This document shows positions 41,904 to 48,284 of a stretch of 48,284 bases of DNA, one piece after another. The notes below the pieces were generated by a model that was not told the origin of the DNA, searched no databases, and was given only the letters and a program-made list of their open reading frames with translations. The first letter of the stretch is position 1; every line of letters begins with the position of its first letter. This DNA comes from Parvibaculum sp049303435 (GTDB lineage: Bacteria > Pseudomonadota > Alphaproteobacteria > Parvibaculales > Parvibaculaceae): contig JBAQNC010000158.1 in NCBI GenBank assembly GCA_049303435.1, positions 1-48,284 of the forward strand. The letters are read 5' to 3'. Made by a program: the position numbers and the translations under genes.

Positions 41904-42536
41904 TCAGACCGCCGCGGCATAGGGCGGCGCCGGGTCATACTGCATGCCGCGCTGCGTGAAGCGGGCATGCGCCTCGCCATGCATCTGGCCGACGAGCCAC
42001 AGCGCCATGTCGATGCCGGCCGAGACGCCCGCCGAGGTCACCACATTGCCGTCACGCACATAGCGCACTTCTTCCAGCACTTCGCTCGCCTCGCCGCGCT
42101 CGCGCAGCGTCTCGATGAAGGCCCAATGCGTCGTGACGCGCTTGCCTTTCGCCGGTCCCGCAGCGGTCAGCACCAGCGAGCCCGTGCAGACGCTCGTCAC
42201 CCATTCGCAGGTCACGGCGACCTTCGCCACCCAGTCGAGCAGCGGCTGGTTCAACACTTCGCGCCGTGTGCCCTGTCCGCCGGGGATCAGCAGCACGTCG
42301 AGCCTGGGCGCATCCGCGATGGAGCAGTCCGCCTCCACGCGCATGTTCTTGGCGCATCTGACGGTCCCGCCGCTTTCTGAAATCAGCAACACCTTGTCGG
42401 GCCGGGCTTGTCCGGTATGGGCAAACATTTCGTTCGACATGGTGAAGACCTCATAAGGCCCGACGAAGTCGAGTTCTTCCGCATCGTCGAAAAGAAGAAT
42501 GCCGATCGTGCGCTCGGGGGTGCGTTCATGCGTCAT
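41904..42536 (-). CDS. DJ-1/PfpI family protein (isocyanide-hydratase-like)
   Basis: A 210-residue DJ-1/PfpI protein. The nucleophile cysteine sits in the elbow TSVCTGSLVLTAAG, preceded by LLIPGGQGTRRE and followed by KGKRVTTHWAF, the arrangement of isocyanide hydratase and the sensor domain of GlxA-type AraC regulators. The N-terminal ILLFDDAEELDFVGPYEVF is typical. No DNA-binding domain is attached. Its start overlaps by 11 bases the 3' end of a broken GlxA-like regulator gene. It may be the enzyme that regulator once controlled. Confidence 0.83.
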   Translation of the reverse strand: MTHERTPERTIGILLFDDAEELDFVGPYEVFTMSNEMFAHTGQARPDKVLLISESGGTVRCAKNMRVEADCSIADAPRLDVLLIPGGQGTRREVLNQPLLDWVAKVAVTCEWVTSVCTGSLVLTAAGPAKGKRVTTHWAFIETLRERGEASEVLEEVRYVRDGNVVTSAGVSAGIDMALWLVGQMHGEAHARFTQRGMQYDPAPPYAAAV

Positions 42537-43142
42537 GTCGAATGTCCTCCGTTGGGGTGGCGACGGGGCGTCGCGCCGTCTGAAATCTTTCGCGGTAACG
42601 ATTGGGCGTCACGCCTAGATGGCGGATGAAGGCGCGGCGCATGCGTTCGCTGACGCCAAAGCCTGCCTCATCGGCGATCTGTTCCAGCGGCAGATCGCTT
42701 TCGTTGAGCCGCCGCCGTGCTTCATCGAGCCTTGCGCGTTCAACAAACAATGCAGGCGTCATCGCCGCCTTCTGCGCAAACCGCCGCGCGAAGGTGCGCT
42801 CGCTCATGCGCGCAATGCCTGCAAGCTGCGGCACACTCAGCGCCTCGCGCGGCTTCCCTGTCCGCCCGACACGATGAACGTATCGATGCGGCCAAGTTCC
42901 TCGTCGGAAATGTTGACAATGCCCCGGCCCGCATGAAGCGTCAGCCCGCTCGTCGTTCTGATCGGCCCAGCTACGGGCGCGACAAGTTCGATGTCATAGG
43001 CCGCATGTCCGTTCGGCCTCTGGGCAGACGAAAGAATTTGCAGCGGCCCCGCAATATCGAGGATCTGCGCGTCGTCATAGCCCAGCATCATCACGCGGGC
43101 GGGAGAGGTAGGGCTTTTGTTGGCTGTCTTGGTCATGGCCAA
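42526..43142 (-). pseudogene. GlxA-like AraC regulator, broken by an internal deletion
   Basis: The 5' part (from 43142) encodes a DJ-1-like sensor start, MLGYDDAQILDIAGPLQIL, up to TFIVSGGQGSRARR and a stop at 42837. A second frame then supplies KPREALSVPQLAGIARMSERTF and a complete AraC helix-turn-helix domain to 42526 (DEAGFGVSERMRRAFIRHLGVTPNRY). The sensor's cysteine elbow and second half, roughly 110-140 residues, are gone and the frame is lost. An internal ATG could express the DNA-binding half alone (102 residues). Artefact cannot be excluded. Confidence 0.78.
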
Positions 43143-43205
43143 AGACTAGCGCGCCGCCCCCTTGGCAGAAAAGACAAAGAACAGGCATTTTCTGCCAACT
43201 TCTAA

Positions 43206-43263
43206 ACCCTCCCCTTGAGGGGGGAGGGAGGAGCGCCCAGAGGGCGCGGAGGGTGGGGGTGAC
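43206..43263. repeat. GC-rich palindromic repeat (GGGAGGGAGGAGCGCC type)
   Basis: CCCTCCCCTTGAGGGGGGAG, then GGAGGAGCGCCCAGAGGGCGC and GGAGGGTGGGGGTG, contain two stems, CCCTCCCC/GGGGGGAGG and GCGCCC/GGGCGC. A related element sits at 43299 in inverse orientation and another at the right window edge (48228). Confidence 0.75.
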
Positions 43264-43298
43264 CTCCTTCGTAAAATTTTCGTCTGCCACAGCCGCGG

Positions 43299-43341
43299 CC
43301 TCACCCCCTCCCAACCCTCCCCCTTCAAGGGGGAGGGCTTT
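43299..43341. repeat. Related palindromic repeat, inverse orientation
   Basis: CCTCACCCCCTCCCAACCCTCC plus CCCTTCAAGGGGGAGGG is the shortened inverse of the 43206 element. The two elements flank a 35-base spacer and fill the gap between the broken regulator and the StyC-like gene. Confidence 0.7.
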
Positions 43342-43345
43342 AGGG

Positions 43346-43792
43346 CTATTCCTTCGCCGCCTTGAATCCCGCCAGCGCCAGCGCGACGATCGCCACAACG
43401 GCACCCACGATTCCCGCCATGAACACGACAAAGTCGAACGTGTTCCAGTCGAGCCCGGTCACGCCCGTGCCGCGCCCGCCGGTCATGGCCGAAATATTCG
43501 AGGCGACTACATTGGTCCAGCCCGAGACGACCAGTCCCCAGAAGATCGCCTTGGCGCGTCCCGAACTCATCGCGATCTGGGCGGCCGCCGCAGCCGCCGC
43601 GATCATCAGCATGCCGTTCAGCACGCCTTCCAGATGCGCCATATGCCAGGCGCGCACATCGCCCACCATCCCTGCCGCGCCATTGGCGATCTGGTCGGTC
43701 ACCGCCGTCGCATAAGGAAAGCCGGAAATAAAACCCGCCAGCACCACAAGCGCGCCATTGGCGATCAGCAAGCCCATCAGTTTCTTGTCCAT
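43346..43792 (-). CDS. Small four-helix membrane protein resembling styrene oxide isomerase (StyC)
   Basis: A 148-residue inner-membrane protein with four hydrophobic helices (about 5-27, 53-75, 82-100 and 120-143). The block AHLEGVLNGMLMIA (His53, Asn59) followed by GWTNVVASN parallels StyC, the heme-b enzyme that rearranges styrene oxide to phenylacetaldehyde. In StyC a His six residues before an Asn binds the heme and substrate region. A StyC tyrosine important for catalysis seems to be Ser98 here, so the chemistry may differ. The similarity is from memory and needs checking. ATG 43792 is preferred over an upstream in-frame start at 43834. Confidence 0.55.
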   Translation of the reverse strand: MDKKLMGLLIANGALVVLAGFISGFPYATAVTDQIANGAAGMVGDVRAWHMAHLEGVLNGMLMIAAAAAAAQIAMSSGRAKAIFWGLVVSGWTNVVASNISAMTGGRGTGVTGLDWNTFDFVVFMAGIVGAVVAIVALALAGFKAAKE

Positions 43793-43849
43793 GATCCTCC
43801 CCCTCTCATGAAAAAAGGCGGGCGGATCATCCACCCGCCTCCTGTTCGT

Positions 43850-44707
43850 TCAGCCCGCCAGCGTGCATTTGCCGTTGTTGATCACCACCACGTCGCGCTC
43901 TTTCACCCTTGCGCGGAACGAGGCGATATTGCCGTCCTTCCAGATATCGACCGCGATGGTCTCGCCGGGAAACACCGGCGATGAGAAACGCACGTCGAAG
44001 CCCGTGATCTTCATTGGGTCATAGTCGCAGACCGATGATGAGATGACCGCCCGGCAGCACGACCCATAGGTGCAAAGCCCGTGCAGGATCGGGCGCGGAA
44101 AGCCCGCCGCCTTGGCGATTTCCGGGTCGGAATGCAGCGGGTTGCGGTCGCCCGACAGGCGATAGAGCAGTGCCTGATCGGGACGCGTATCGACTTCCAC
44201 CGTCATGTCCGGTTTGCGCTCGGGCATCACATGCGGCGTCGGCGCGCCCTCGCGCGGACCGCCGAAGCCGCCATCGCCGCGCGCGAATGTCGTGCCCTGC
44301 ATGGTGCAGAGCTTGTCGCCCGTCTTCTTGTCGCTGATCACGGTTTCACCCACAAGAATTGCGCCCTTGTCCGCGCCCTTGTCCCAGACGCCGACCATGC
44401 GCGTATCGACGCTGATTGTCGTGGCGACAGGCAGCGGCTTGTGCATCGTCAGCTTCTGTTCGCCATGCACCACCATCAGATAGTTGATGCCGCTGTCGCG
44501 CACCCCGCCCGCGCCCCAGGAGATCACACTCGACATGGTCGGCACGGTCACGAGGTTCTTTTCATAGACGAAGGGCAGTTCCTTCGTGTTCATCGGATCG
44601 CGCCCGAAGCCGATCCCCAGCGCATAGAGCATCGTCTCGCGATCGGTATAGGTAAATTCCTGCCCCGTCGTTTTCGACGCCATGATCTTTTCATAGTCGA
44701 TGGCCAT
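43850..44707 (-). CDS. MaoC-type 2-enoyl-CoA hydratase (hydratase 2, MFE-2-like)
   Basis: A 285-residue double-hotdog hydratase 2. The hydratase-2 signature YRLSGDRNPLHSDPEIAKAAGF (about residues 182-203) carries the catalytic Asp187 and His192 and is followed by PILHGLCTYG. The N-terminal hotdog half lacks this motif, as usual. These enzymes hydrate trans-2-enoyl-CoA to (R)-3-hydroxyacyl-CoA; the mammalian homologue is the hydratase part of MFE-2, which also handles bile-acid side chains. The gene is in a leftward group with the StyC-like protein 57 bases downstream. The (R) product differs from the FadB (S) route. Confidence 0.9.
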   Translation of the reverse strand: MAIDYEKIMASKTTGQEFTYTDRETMLYALGIGFGRDPMNTKELPFVYEKNLVTVPTMSSVISWGAGGVRDSGINYLMVVHGEQKLTMHKPLPVATTISVDTRMVGVWDKGADKGAILVGETVISDKKTGDKLCTMQGTTFARGDGGFGGPREGAPTPHVMPERKPDMTVEVDTRPDQALLYRLSGDRNPLHSDPEIAKAAGFPRPILHGLCTYGSCCRAVISSSVCDYDPMKITGFDVRFSSPVFPGETIAVDIWKDGNIASFRARVKERDVVVINNGKCTLAG

Positions 44708-44740
44708 GAGGTGCCTCCCTTTGATCTTATTTTTCTATTT

Positions 44741-44770
44741 CGTCATGGCCCGACTTGATCGGGCCATCCA
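44741..44770. repeat. Palindromic repeat CGTCATGGCCCG type
   Basis: CGTCATGGCCCGACTTGATC continuing GGGCCATCCA forms a stem of ATGGCCCG with CGGGCCAT. Its inverse copy lies at 44792-44821, and the two could pair into one long hairpin in the spacer between the MaoC and GFA genes. Confidence 0.75.
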
Positions 44771-44791
44771 TCTTTCTTTAACGCAATAAGT

Positions 44792-44821
44792 TGGATGCCC
44801 CGGTCAAGCCGGGGCATGACG
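44792..44821. repeat. Palindromic repeat, inverse copy of 44741
   Basis: TGGATGCCCCGGTCAAGCC then GGGGCATGACG is the reverse complement of the 44741 element with five or so changes. A head-to-head pair of this kind is common in alphaproteobacterial intergenic DNA and can end or protect transcripts. Confidence 0.75.
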
Positions 44822-44836
44822 TCGCAAAATATAAAT

Positions 44837-45247
44837 TCACATCCCCTTGGGCATATGCGGAATGCCTTCGGGCATATGCGCCCAGGGCTGCGCCGACGAT
44901 GTGTAGAGAACGACGCCCGCCTTGAAGGCGCTCGGGTCGTCCAGCGTGCCCGTCTTGACGACGATGATGTCGGGAGCGGATTCCACTTCGCTGATCACCT
45001 GCGTACCGCAATTGGCGCAGAAGCGGCGCGTCACGCTCTTGCCGCTGTCGCCCTGCTTGGTATAGCCGGAGAGTTCGCCCTTGGTGAGTTTGAACGCCGG
45101 ACGCGGCACGATCACCAGCGAGGCCGGTTCGCCGCCCGAAACATATTGGCAGTCGCGGCAATGGCAGAGCGCGTCGGCGACAGGATCGCCGTTGATTTCA
45201 TAACGCACCGCGCCGCAAAGGCATCCGCCTGTCTTTGGTGAAGTCAT
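44837..45247 (-). CDS. GFA (glutathione-dependent formaldehyde-activating) family protein
   Basis: A 136-residue zinc-binding protein of the GFA/CENP-V fold. Zinc-ligand cysteines occur in GGCLCGAVRY, LCHCRDCQY and RRFCANCGTQV. The founding member, Gfa, was reported to speed formaldehyde-glutathione adduct formation, but most family members have other or unknown substrates. It stands alone between repeats and the PaaI pair. Assignment to the family is firm; activity is not. Confidence 0.9.
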   Translation of the reverse strand: MTSPKTGGCLCGAVRYEINGDPVADALCHCRDCQYVSGGEPASLVIVPRPAFKLTKGELSGYTKQGDSGKSVTRRFCANCGTQVISEVESAPDIIVVKTGTLDDPSAFKAGVVLYTSSAQPWAHMPEGIPHMPKGM

Positions 45248-45292
45248 TTTCTCTCTCCCTGTTTATTGTTGGGAGAAAGCCTAAAGCTTGTG

Positions 45293-45763
45293 TCAGCGCG
45301 CGCCAAGCACCTTCCACAGGCTCGTCGCCGTCATCACGGGCTCGCCATCGACGGTGAAAGAGGCCGAGACGAACATCACCGAGCGCGTCCGCTTTTCGAC
45401 CTTCGTGCGGCATTCGACGAGATCGCCGCGCTTGATGTCGGCAAGGAAACTCGCCTGCAAACTCATGGTGACGCAGGGGCTGCTGCCCGATCCGCGCCAT
45501 GCCGCCCCGCCCAGAAAGGCGTCGGCGAAGGTCATCATCATGCCTTCATGCACGCCCCCGTCGGCGCGCAGATGGCGCGCGTCGGCGATAAAGGCGCCGA
45601 TGCGGCCCCCGTCGGCGTCCTCGCGTTCGAACAGCGGCCCCATATGCGCCTCGAAAGGGTCATGCAGTTCCTGTTGCAGGAACCCCGGCGGCGGCGCGAC
45701 TTCCACGGGCGAGGCCAGCGGCTTGCGCGCGGGCCGCGCGTTGGCGCTCTCCCCCTCGGTCAT
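45293..45763 (-). CDS. PaaI-type hotdog thioesterase
   Basis: A 156-residue single hotdog protein. A 30-residue Pro/Glu-rich N-terminal tail precedes the fold; the signature is RADGGVHEGMMMTFADAFLGG and a later strand SLQASFLADIKRGDLVE. The start overlaps the upstream hotdog stop as ATGA, showing translational coupling. The pair probably form an acyl-CoA thioesterase hetero- or homo-oligomer. GMMM replaces the common GGAI/GGV helix start. Substrate unknown. Confidence 0.82.
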   Translation of the reverse strand: MTEGESANARPARKPLASPVEVAPPPGFLQQELHDPFEAHMGPLFEREDADGGRIGAFIADARHLRADGGVHEGMMMTFADAFLGGAAWRGSGSSPCVTMSLQASFLADIKRGDLVECRTKVEKRTRSVMFVSASFTVDGEPVMTATSLWKVLGAR

Positions 45764-46188
45764 TTGTCCTGTCCGGCCTTGATGGCGTAGACGCCTGTGG
45801 CGGTCATCAGGATGCGCGTCCCCACCATGAGCGTGCCGGACATGAAGAGCACGCTGCGCGTCGCCCGCGTCACCACAGCCCGGCCCTCGACCCTGTCGCC
45901 CGTCTCGCCCGCGCTGACGAAGTCGCAATTCAACGACAGCGGGCGGGATTTCGAACCCGGCTGCTTGGCGGCAGCCGTCATCTGGGCCACTTCGCCCATC
46001 ACGATCGACATCAGGCTCATCATCATGCCGCCATGCAGCCGCTGGTCGCCGTTGAGGTGCTGCGGCGCGATATCGAGAAGGAAAAGCGGGCCTTTGGCGT
46101 CCGTGCCGCCCATCACGGGACCGGCAAAGCCGCCAAATCCCTCGGTTTGAATGGGCAAGAAGCCGGTCGGCATCGGGGGGAAGGTCAT
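45760..46188 (-). CDS. PaaI-type hotdog thioesterase
   Basis: A 142-residue hotdog protein with the signature QRLHGGMMMSLMSIVMGEVAQM and the strand SLNCDFVSAGETGD. ATG 46188 (MTFPPMPTGF) is chosen; a GTG at 46197 would add three residues and cannot be excluded. It heads a coupled pair with the gene at 45293. Two helix cores HGGMMM/HEGMMM are similar, suggesting an old duplication. Divergent from the thiolase gene at 46483. Confidence 0.82.
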   Translation of the reverse strand: MTFPPMPTGFLPIQTEGFGGFAGPVMGGTDAKGPLFLLDIAPQHLNGDQRLHGGMMMSLMSIVMGEVAQMTAAAKQPGSKSRPLSLNCDFVSAGETGDRVEGRAVVTRATRSVLFMSGTLMVGTRILMTATGVYAIKAGQDK

Positions 46189-46197
46189 GCGTGTCAC

Positions 46198-46482
46198 TTA
46201 ACTTGGGAAGGGGAGGGAAACGGGAGATGCCTCTGTCTAATGCCCAAAAGCGCTCGACGAAAGAGGCAAAAGCATGTGCATGGCAGGGTTACGCGAGGGT
46301 TTCCTGTCCATTTCCGTTCAGGGGGCCCTTCACAAACGTAGCGATCCCTTGGAGATTCCGCTTCCCGAAGACCATATCGGGCGTTTATGGTGCGCCCAAC
46401 AGCGGTCACCCCTGCCGATAGAAGCAGCTGCAAGGCTCAAGGGGGCGGTCAGAATTTTCAAAACGATCCTCGGAGGACATCC
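46198..46482. other. Divergent intergenic region before the second thiolase
   Basis: About 285 bases. It holds a strong ribosome site CGGAGGACATCC just before the ATG at 46483. I see no clear promoter, terminator or gene, and no copy of the LiuR-like box. Confidence 0.4.
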
Positions 46483-47685
46483 ATGTCGAGAGAAGCAGTC
46501 ATCGTCTCCACCGCGCGTACCGGCCTTGCCAAGTCCGGTCGTGGCGGTTTCAACCACACGCATGGCGCGGCCATGGGTGGCCACGCCGTCCAGTACGCCA
46601 TCACCCGTGCGGGCATCGAGCCGGGTGAAGTCGAAGACGTGGTCATGGGCTGCGGTAGCCCCGAAGGCGCCACCGGCATGAACACAGGCCGTCTGGCCGC
46701 GTTGTGGGCCGGCTGCCCGGTCACGACCTCGGGCTTCACCGTCAGCCGCTTCTGCTCTTCGGGCCTCAATTCGATCGCCATCGCTGCTGGCCGCATCGTC
46801 AATGAGGGCGTGCCGATCACGGTTGGCGCTGGCGTCGAGTCGATCTCGCTGGTTTCTATGGGTGGCATCAACACCAAGAACCTCACCGAAGAAAAGCTGC
46901 TGGGCGAATACCCCGCACTCTGGATGCCGATGATCGAAACCGCCGACATCGTCGCCAAGCGCTACAATGTCAGCCGCGAATATCAGGACGAATATGCGCT
47001 GCGCAGCCAGCAGCTCACAGCCAAGGCCCAGTCCGACAACCTCTTCAAGGACGAAATCGTCCCCATGAAGACGAAGATGAAGACGGTCAACAAGGAAACG
47101 AAGGAAGAATCCATCGTCGACTACACGGTTGATCGCGACGAATGCAATCGTCCCGAGACGACGCTTGAAGGCCTCAGCTCGCTGAAGCCCGTGCGCGGCG
47201 AAGGCAACTTCGTCACCGCCGGCAATGCTTCGCAGCTCTCCGATGGCGCCGCCGCTGTCGTCATCATGGAACGCAAGGAAGCCGAAAAGCGCAACCTCAG
47301 CCCGCTCGGCATCTTCCGCGGCTTCGCGGTCGCCGGTTGCGAGCCCGACGAAATGGGCATCGGCCCCGTCTTCGCCGTGCCGCGTCTGCTTGAACGTCAC
47401 GGTCTCAAGGTTTCCGACATCGACCTGTGGGAACTGAACGAAGCTTTCGCCAGCCAGTGCCTTTACTCGCGCGACCGTCTCGAAATCGACCCCGCCAAAT
47501 ACAACGTCAATGGCGGCTCGATCTCCATCGGCCATCCCTTCGGCATGACCGGCACGCGTTGCACCGGCCACATCCTGCTCGAAGCCCAGCGCCGCAAGGC
47601 CGCCGGCCAGAACGTCAAATACGGCGTCGTCACCATGTGCATCGGTGGCGGCATGGGCGCAGCCGGTCTCTTCGAATTCGCCTAA
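46483..47685 (+). CDS. Acetyl-CoA C-acyltransferase (second thiolase)
   Basis: A 400-residue thiolase. The nucleophile is Cys91 in SRFCSSGLNS; ELNEAFASQ, GGSISIGHPFGMTG (His) and CIGGGMGAAG (second Cys) complete the site. The sequence differs clearly from the 28546 thiolase, for example the extended middle region DEIVPMKTKMKTVNKETKEE, so the two probably serve different chain lengths or directions. It has its own promoter region and is closed by a terminator at 47705, hence monocistronic. GHPFG, in place of GHPLG, is common in the FadI-like group. Confidence 0.92.
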   Translation: MSREAVIVSTARTGLAKSGRGGFNHTHGAAMGGHAVQYAITRAGIEPGEVEDVVMGCGSPEGATGMNTGRLAALWAGCPVTTSGFTVSRFCSSGLNSIAIAAGRIVNEGVPITVGAGVESISLVSMGGINTKNLTEEKLLGEYPALWMPMIETADIVAKRYNVSREYQDEYALRSQQLTAKAQSDNLFKDEIVPMKTKMKTVNKETKEESIVDYTVDRDECNRPETTLEGLSSLKPVRGEGNFVTAGNASQLSDGAAAVVIMERKEAEKRNLSPLGIFRGFAVAGCEPDEMGIGPVFAVPRLLERHGLKVSDIDLWELNEAFASQCLYSRDRLEIDPAKYNVNGGSISIGHPFGMTGTRCTGHILLEAQRRKAAGQNVKYGVVTMCIGGGMGAAGLFEFA

Positions 47686-47704
47686 GCTTTTTCGGTTGAA
47701 CAAT

Positions 47705-47737
47705 GAAAGGGCTCGTCAGCAATGGCGGGCCCTTTTC
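47705..47737 (+). terminator. Rho-independent terminator of the second thiolase
   Basis: GAAAGGGC (47705-47712) pairs with GCCCTTTTC (47729-47737) around a 16-base loop. A four-T run forms part of the stem's 3' arm. It lies about 20 bases after the thiolase stop. Confidence 0.65.
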
Positions 47738-47746
47738 TGCTATAAA

Positions 47747-47782
47747 GCCCTCTCCCTCTGGGAGAGGGCTGGGTGAGGGTCT
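47747..47782. repeat. Palindromic repeat GCCCTCTCCCTCTGGGAGAGGGC type
   Basis: Same element as at 38943, with a 23-base perfect palindrome and the GGGTGAGGGTC tail. It ends 6 bases before the MaoC start at 47789, so it would form the 5' untranslated region of that gene. Confidence 0.8.
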
Positions 47783-47788
47783 TGAACG

Positions 47789-48226
47789 ATGCGCTATTTC
47801 GATGATTTCATAGTCGGCGAACGTCACGACATTCCCGCGACCTACGACATGACGGAAGACGAGATCGTCTCCTTCGCGAGCAAGTGGGACCCGCAACCCT
47901 TCCACATCGACCGCGACGCCGCCGCGAAATCCATCTACGGCACGTTGACGGCGGCGGGAACGCACATCCAGGCCGTCGTCCTCTTCCTCGCCGCCCGCCT
48001 TCCGGAAGAAACCGCCGTCCTCGGCGCATTGGGCTACGATGAAGTCCGCTTCCACAAGCCCGCGCGCCTCGGCGACACGCTGCGCCTCGTCATCGAATGT
48101 ATCGAGACAAAACCCAGTTCATCCAAGCCCGACCGCGGCGTTGTGAAAAACCGCCATATCCTCCTCAATCAGGACGATGAGACGGTCTTCACCCAGACGA
48201 CGACGCTGTTGATCCGGAAAAAATAA
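47789..48226 (+). CDS. MaoC-like dehydratase/hydratase, single hotdog
   Basis: A 145-residue hotdog hydratase. The MaoC signature SFASKWDPQPFHIDRDAAAKSIYG carries the catalytic Asp and His; the usual GxxAxGxH helix appears as LTAAGTHIQAV. It hydrates or dehydrates enoyl-/hydroxyacyl-CoA. Opening RYFDDFIVGERH is typical of the family. The start follows a palindromic repeat rather than a clear ribosome site, so translation may depend on repeat structure. It lies downstream of the second thiolase but beyond its terminator. Confidence 0.88.
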   Translation: MRYFDDFIVGERHDIPATYDMTEDEIVSFASKWDPQPFHIDRDAAAKSIYGTLTAAGTHIQAVVLFLAARLPEETAVLGALGYDEVRFHKPARLGDTLRLVIECIETKPSSSKPDRGVVKNRHILLNQDDETVFTQTTTLLIRKK

Positions 48227-48227
48227 G

Positions 48228-48284
48228 GCCCTCTCCCTTGAGGGGGGAGGGAGGAGCGCCTGCAAGGCGCGGAGGGTGGGGGTG
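48228..48284. repeat. GC-rich palindromic repeat, cut by the window edge
   Basis: Same family as 43206: CCCTCTCCCTTGAGGGGGGAG, GGAGCGCCTGCAAGGCGC and GGAGGGTGGGGGTG. The right end is not visible. It begins 2 bases after the MaoC stop. Confidence 0.75.

Noticed and set aside
46330..47703. Open frame of 457 residues antisense to the second thiolase
   Set aside because: Shadow; Asp/Gly/Arg-rich with no family features.
1..48284. CRISPR arrays, tRNA or rRNA genes, transposases, integrases, attachment sites
   Set aside because: None seen by eye. The repeated elements are short palindromic intergenic repeats without regular spacers, and no RNA gene sequence was recognised.

Overview
The window is GC-rich, gene-dense chromosomal DNA from an alphaproteobacterium. 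The evidence is a class I lysyl-tRNA synthetase, a PodJ-type polar organiser with a consensus DnaA box and GANTC sites upstream, TIGR02186 (Alph_Pro_TM) and DUF3429 membrane proteins, and Rhizobiales-style palindromic repeats. The many acyl-CoA genes point to an aerobic degrader of fatty acids or other hydrophobic acids, perhaps Parvibaculum-like. That genus-level guess is inference. No tRNA, rRNA, transposase, integrase or CRISPR array was seen.

Left part (0-13.7 kb): the 3' end of lysK; a secreted TPR-like protein; a LexA-like S24 repressor facing a perfect 14-bp palindrome; DUF952-pyrD-arsC; a leftward hotdog-hotdog-MATE group; a TetR regulator with an HSL-type esterase; a yybP-ykoY manganese riboswitch with an unusual expression platform ahead of a TMEM165/GDT1 cation exporter; a quinone oxidoreductase; a DUF1131 lipoprotein; a 2,4-dienoyl-CoA-reductase-like SDR; a small membrane protein; and an MscS channel.

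Middle (13.7-24.7 kb): the ligase-associated helicase and phosphoesterase (Lhr-type and PdeM) without their ligase; a leftward DUF3429-CcdA pair; a leftward TSUP exporter-TIGR02186 pair; the large PodJ homologue; and a CAP-domain lipoprotein.

Beta-oxidation core (24.6-32.1 kb): a MerR regulator (LiuR-like) with a palindromic box, then two acyl-CoA dehydrogenases, a thiolase and a FadB-type fused hydratase/dehydrogenase, closed by a strong terminator. These supply nearly a full beta-oxidation cycle.

Right part (32-48.3 kb): a secreted hypothetical, ArfB and a GST, then an accessory acyl-CoA region. It holds SDR and enoyl-CoA isomerase genes, alpha/beta hydrolases, two tandem double-hotdog thioesterases, a DJ-1/PfpI protein, a styrene-oxide-isomerase-like membrane protein, a MaoC-type hydratase, GFA, two PaaI thioesterases, a second thiolase and a second MaoC protein. 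Three genes here (an alpha/beta hydrolase, an acyl-CoA dehydrogenase and a GlxA/AraC regulator) are broken by clean internal deletions, and the enoyl-CoA isomerase seems to have a short in-frame one. Several families of palindromic repeats sit between these genes, and one supplies the C-terminus of a small protein.

The points most worth following are the riboswitch platform, the StyC-like protein, the cluster of internal deletions, the self-cleaving-type repressor with its palindrome, and the dienoyl-CoA-reductase-like SDR that lacks its usual tyrosine.
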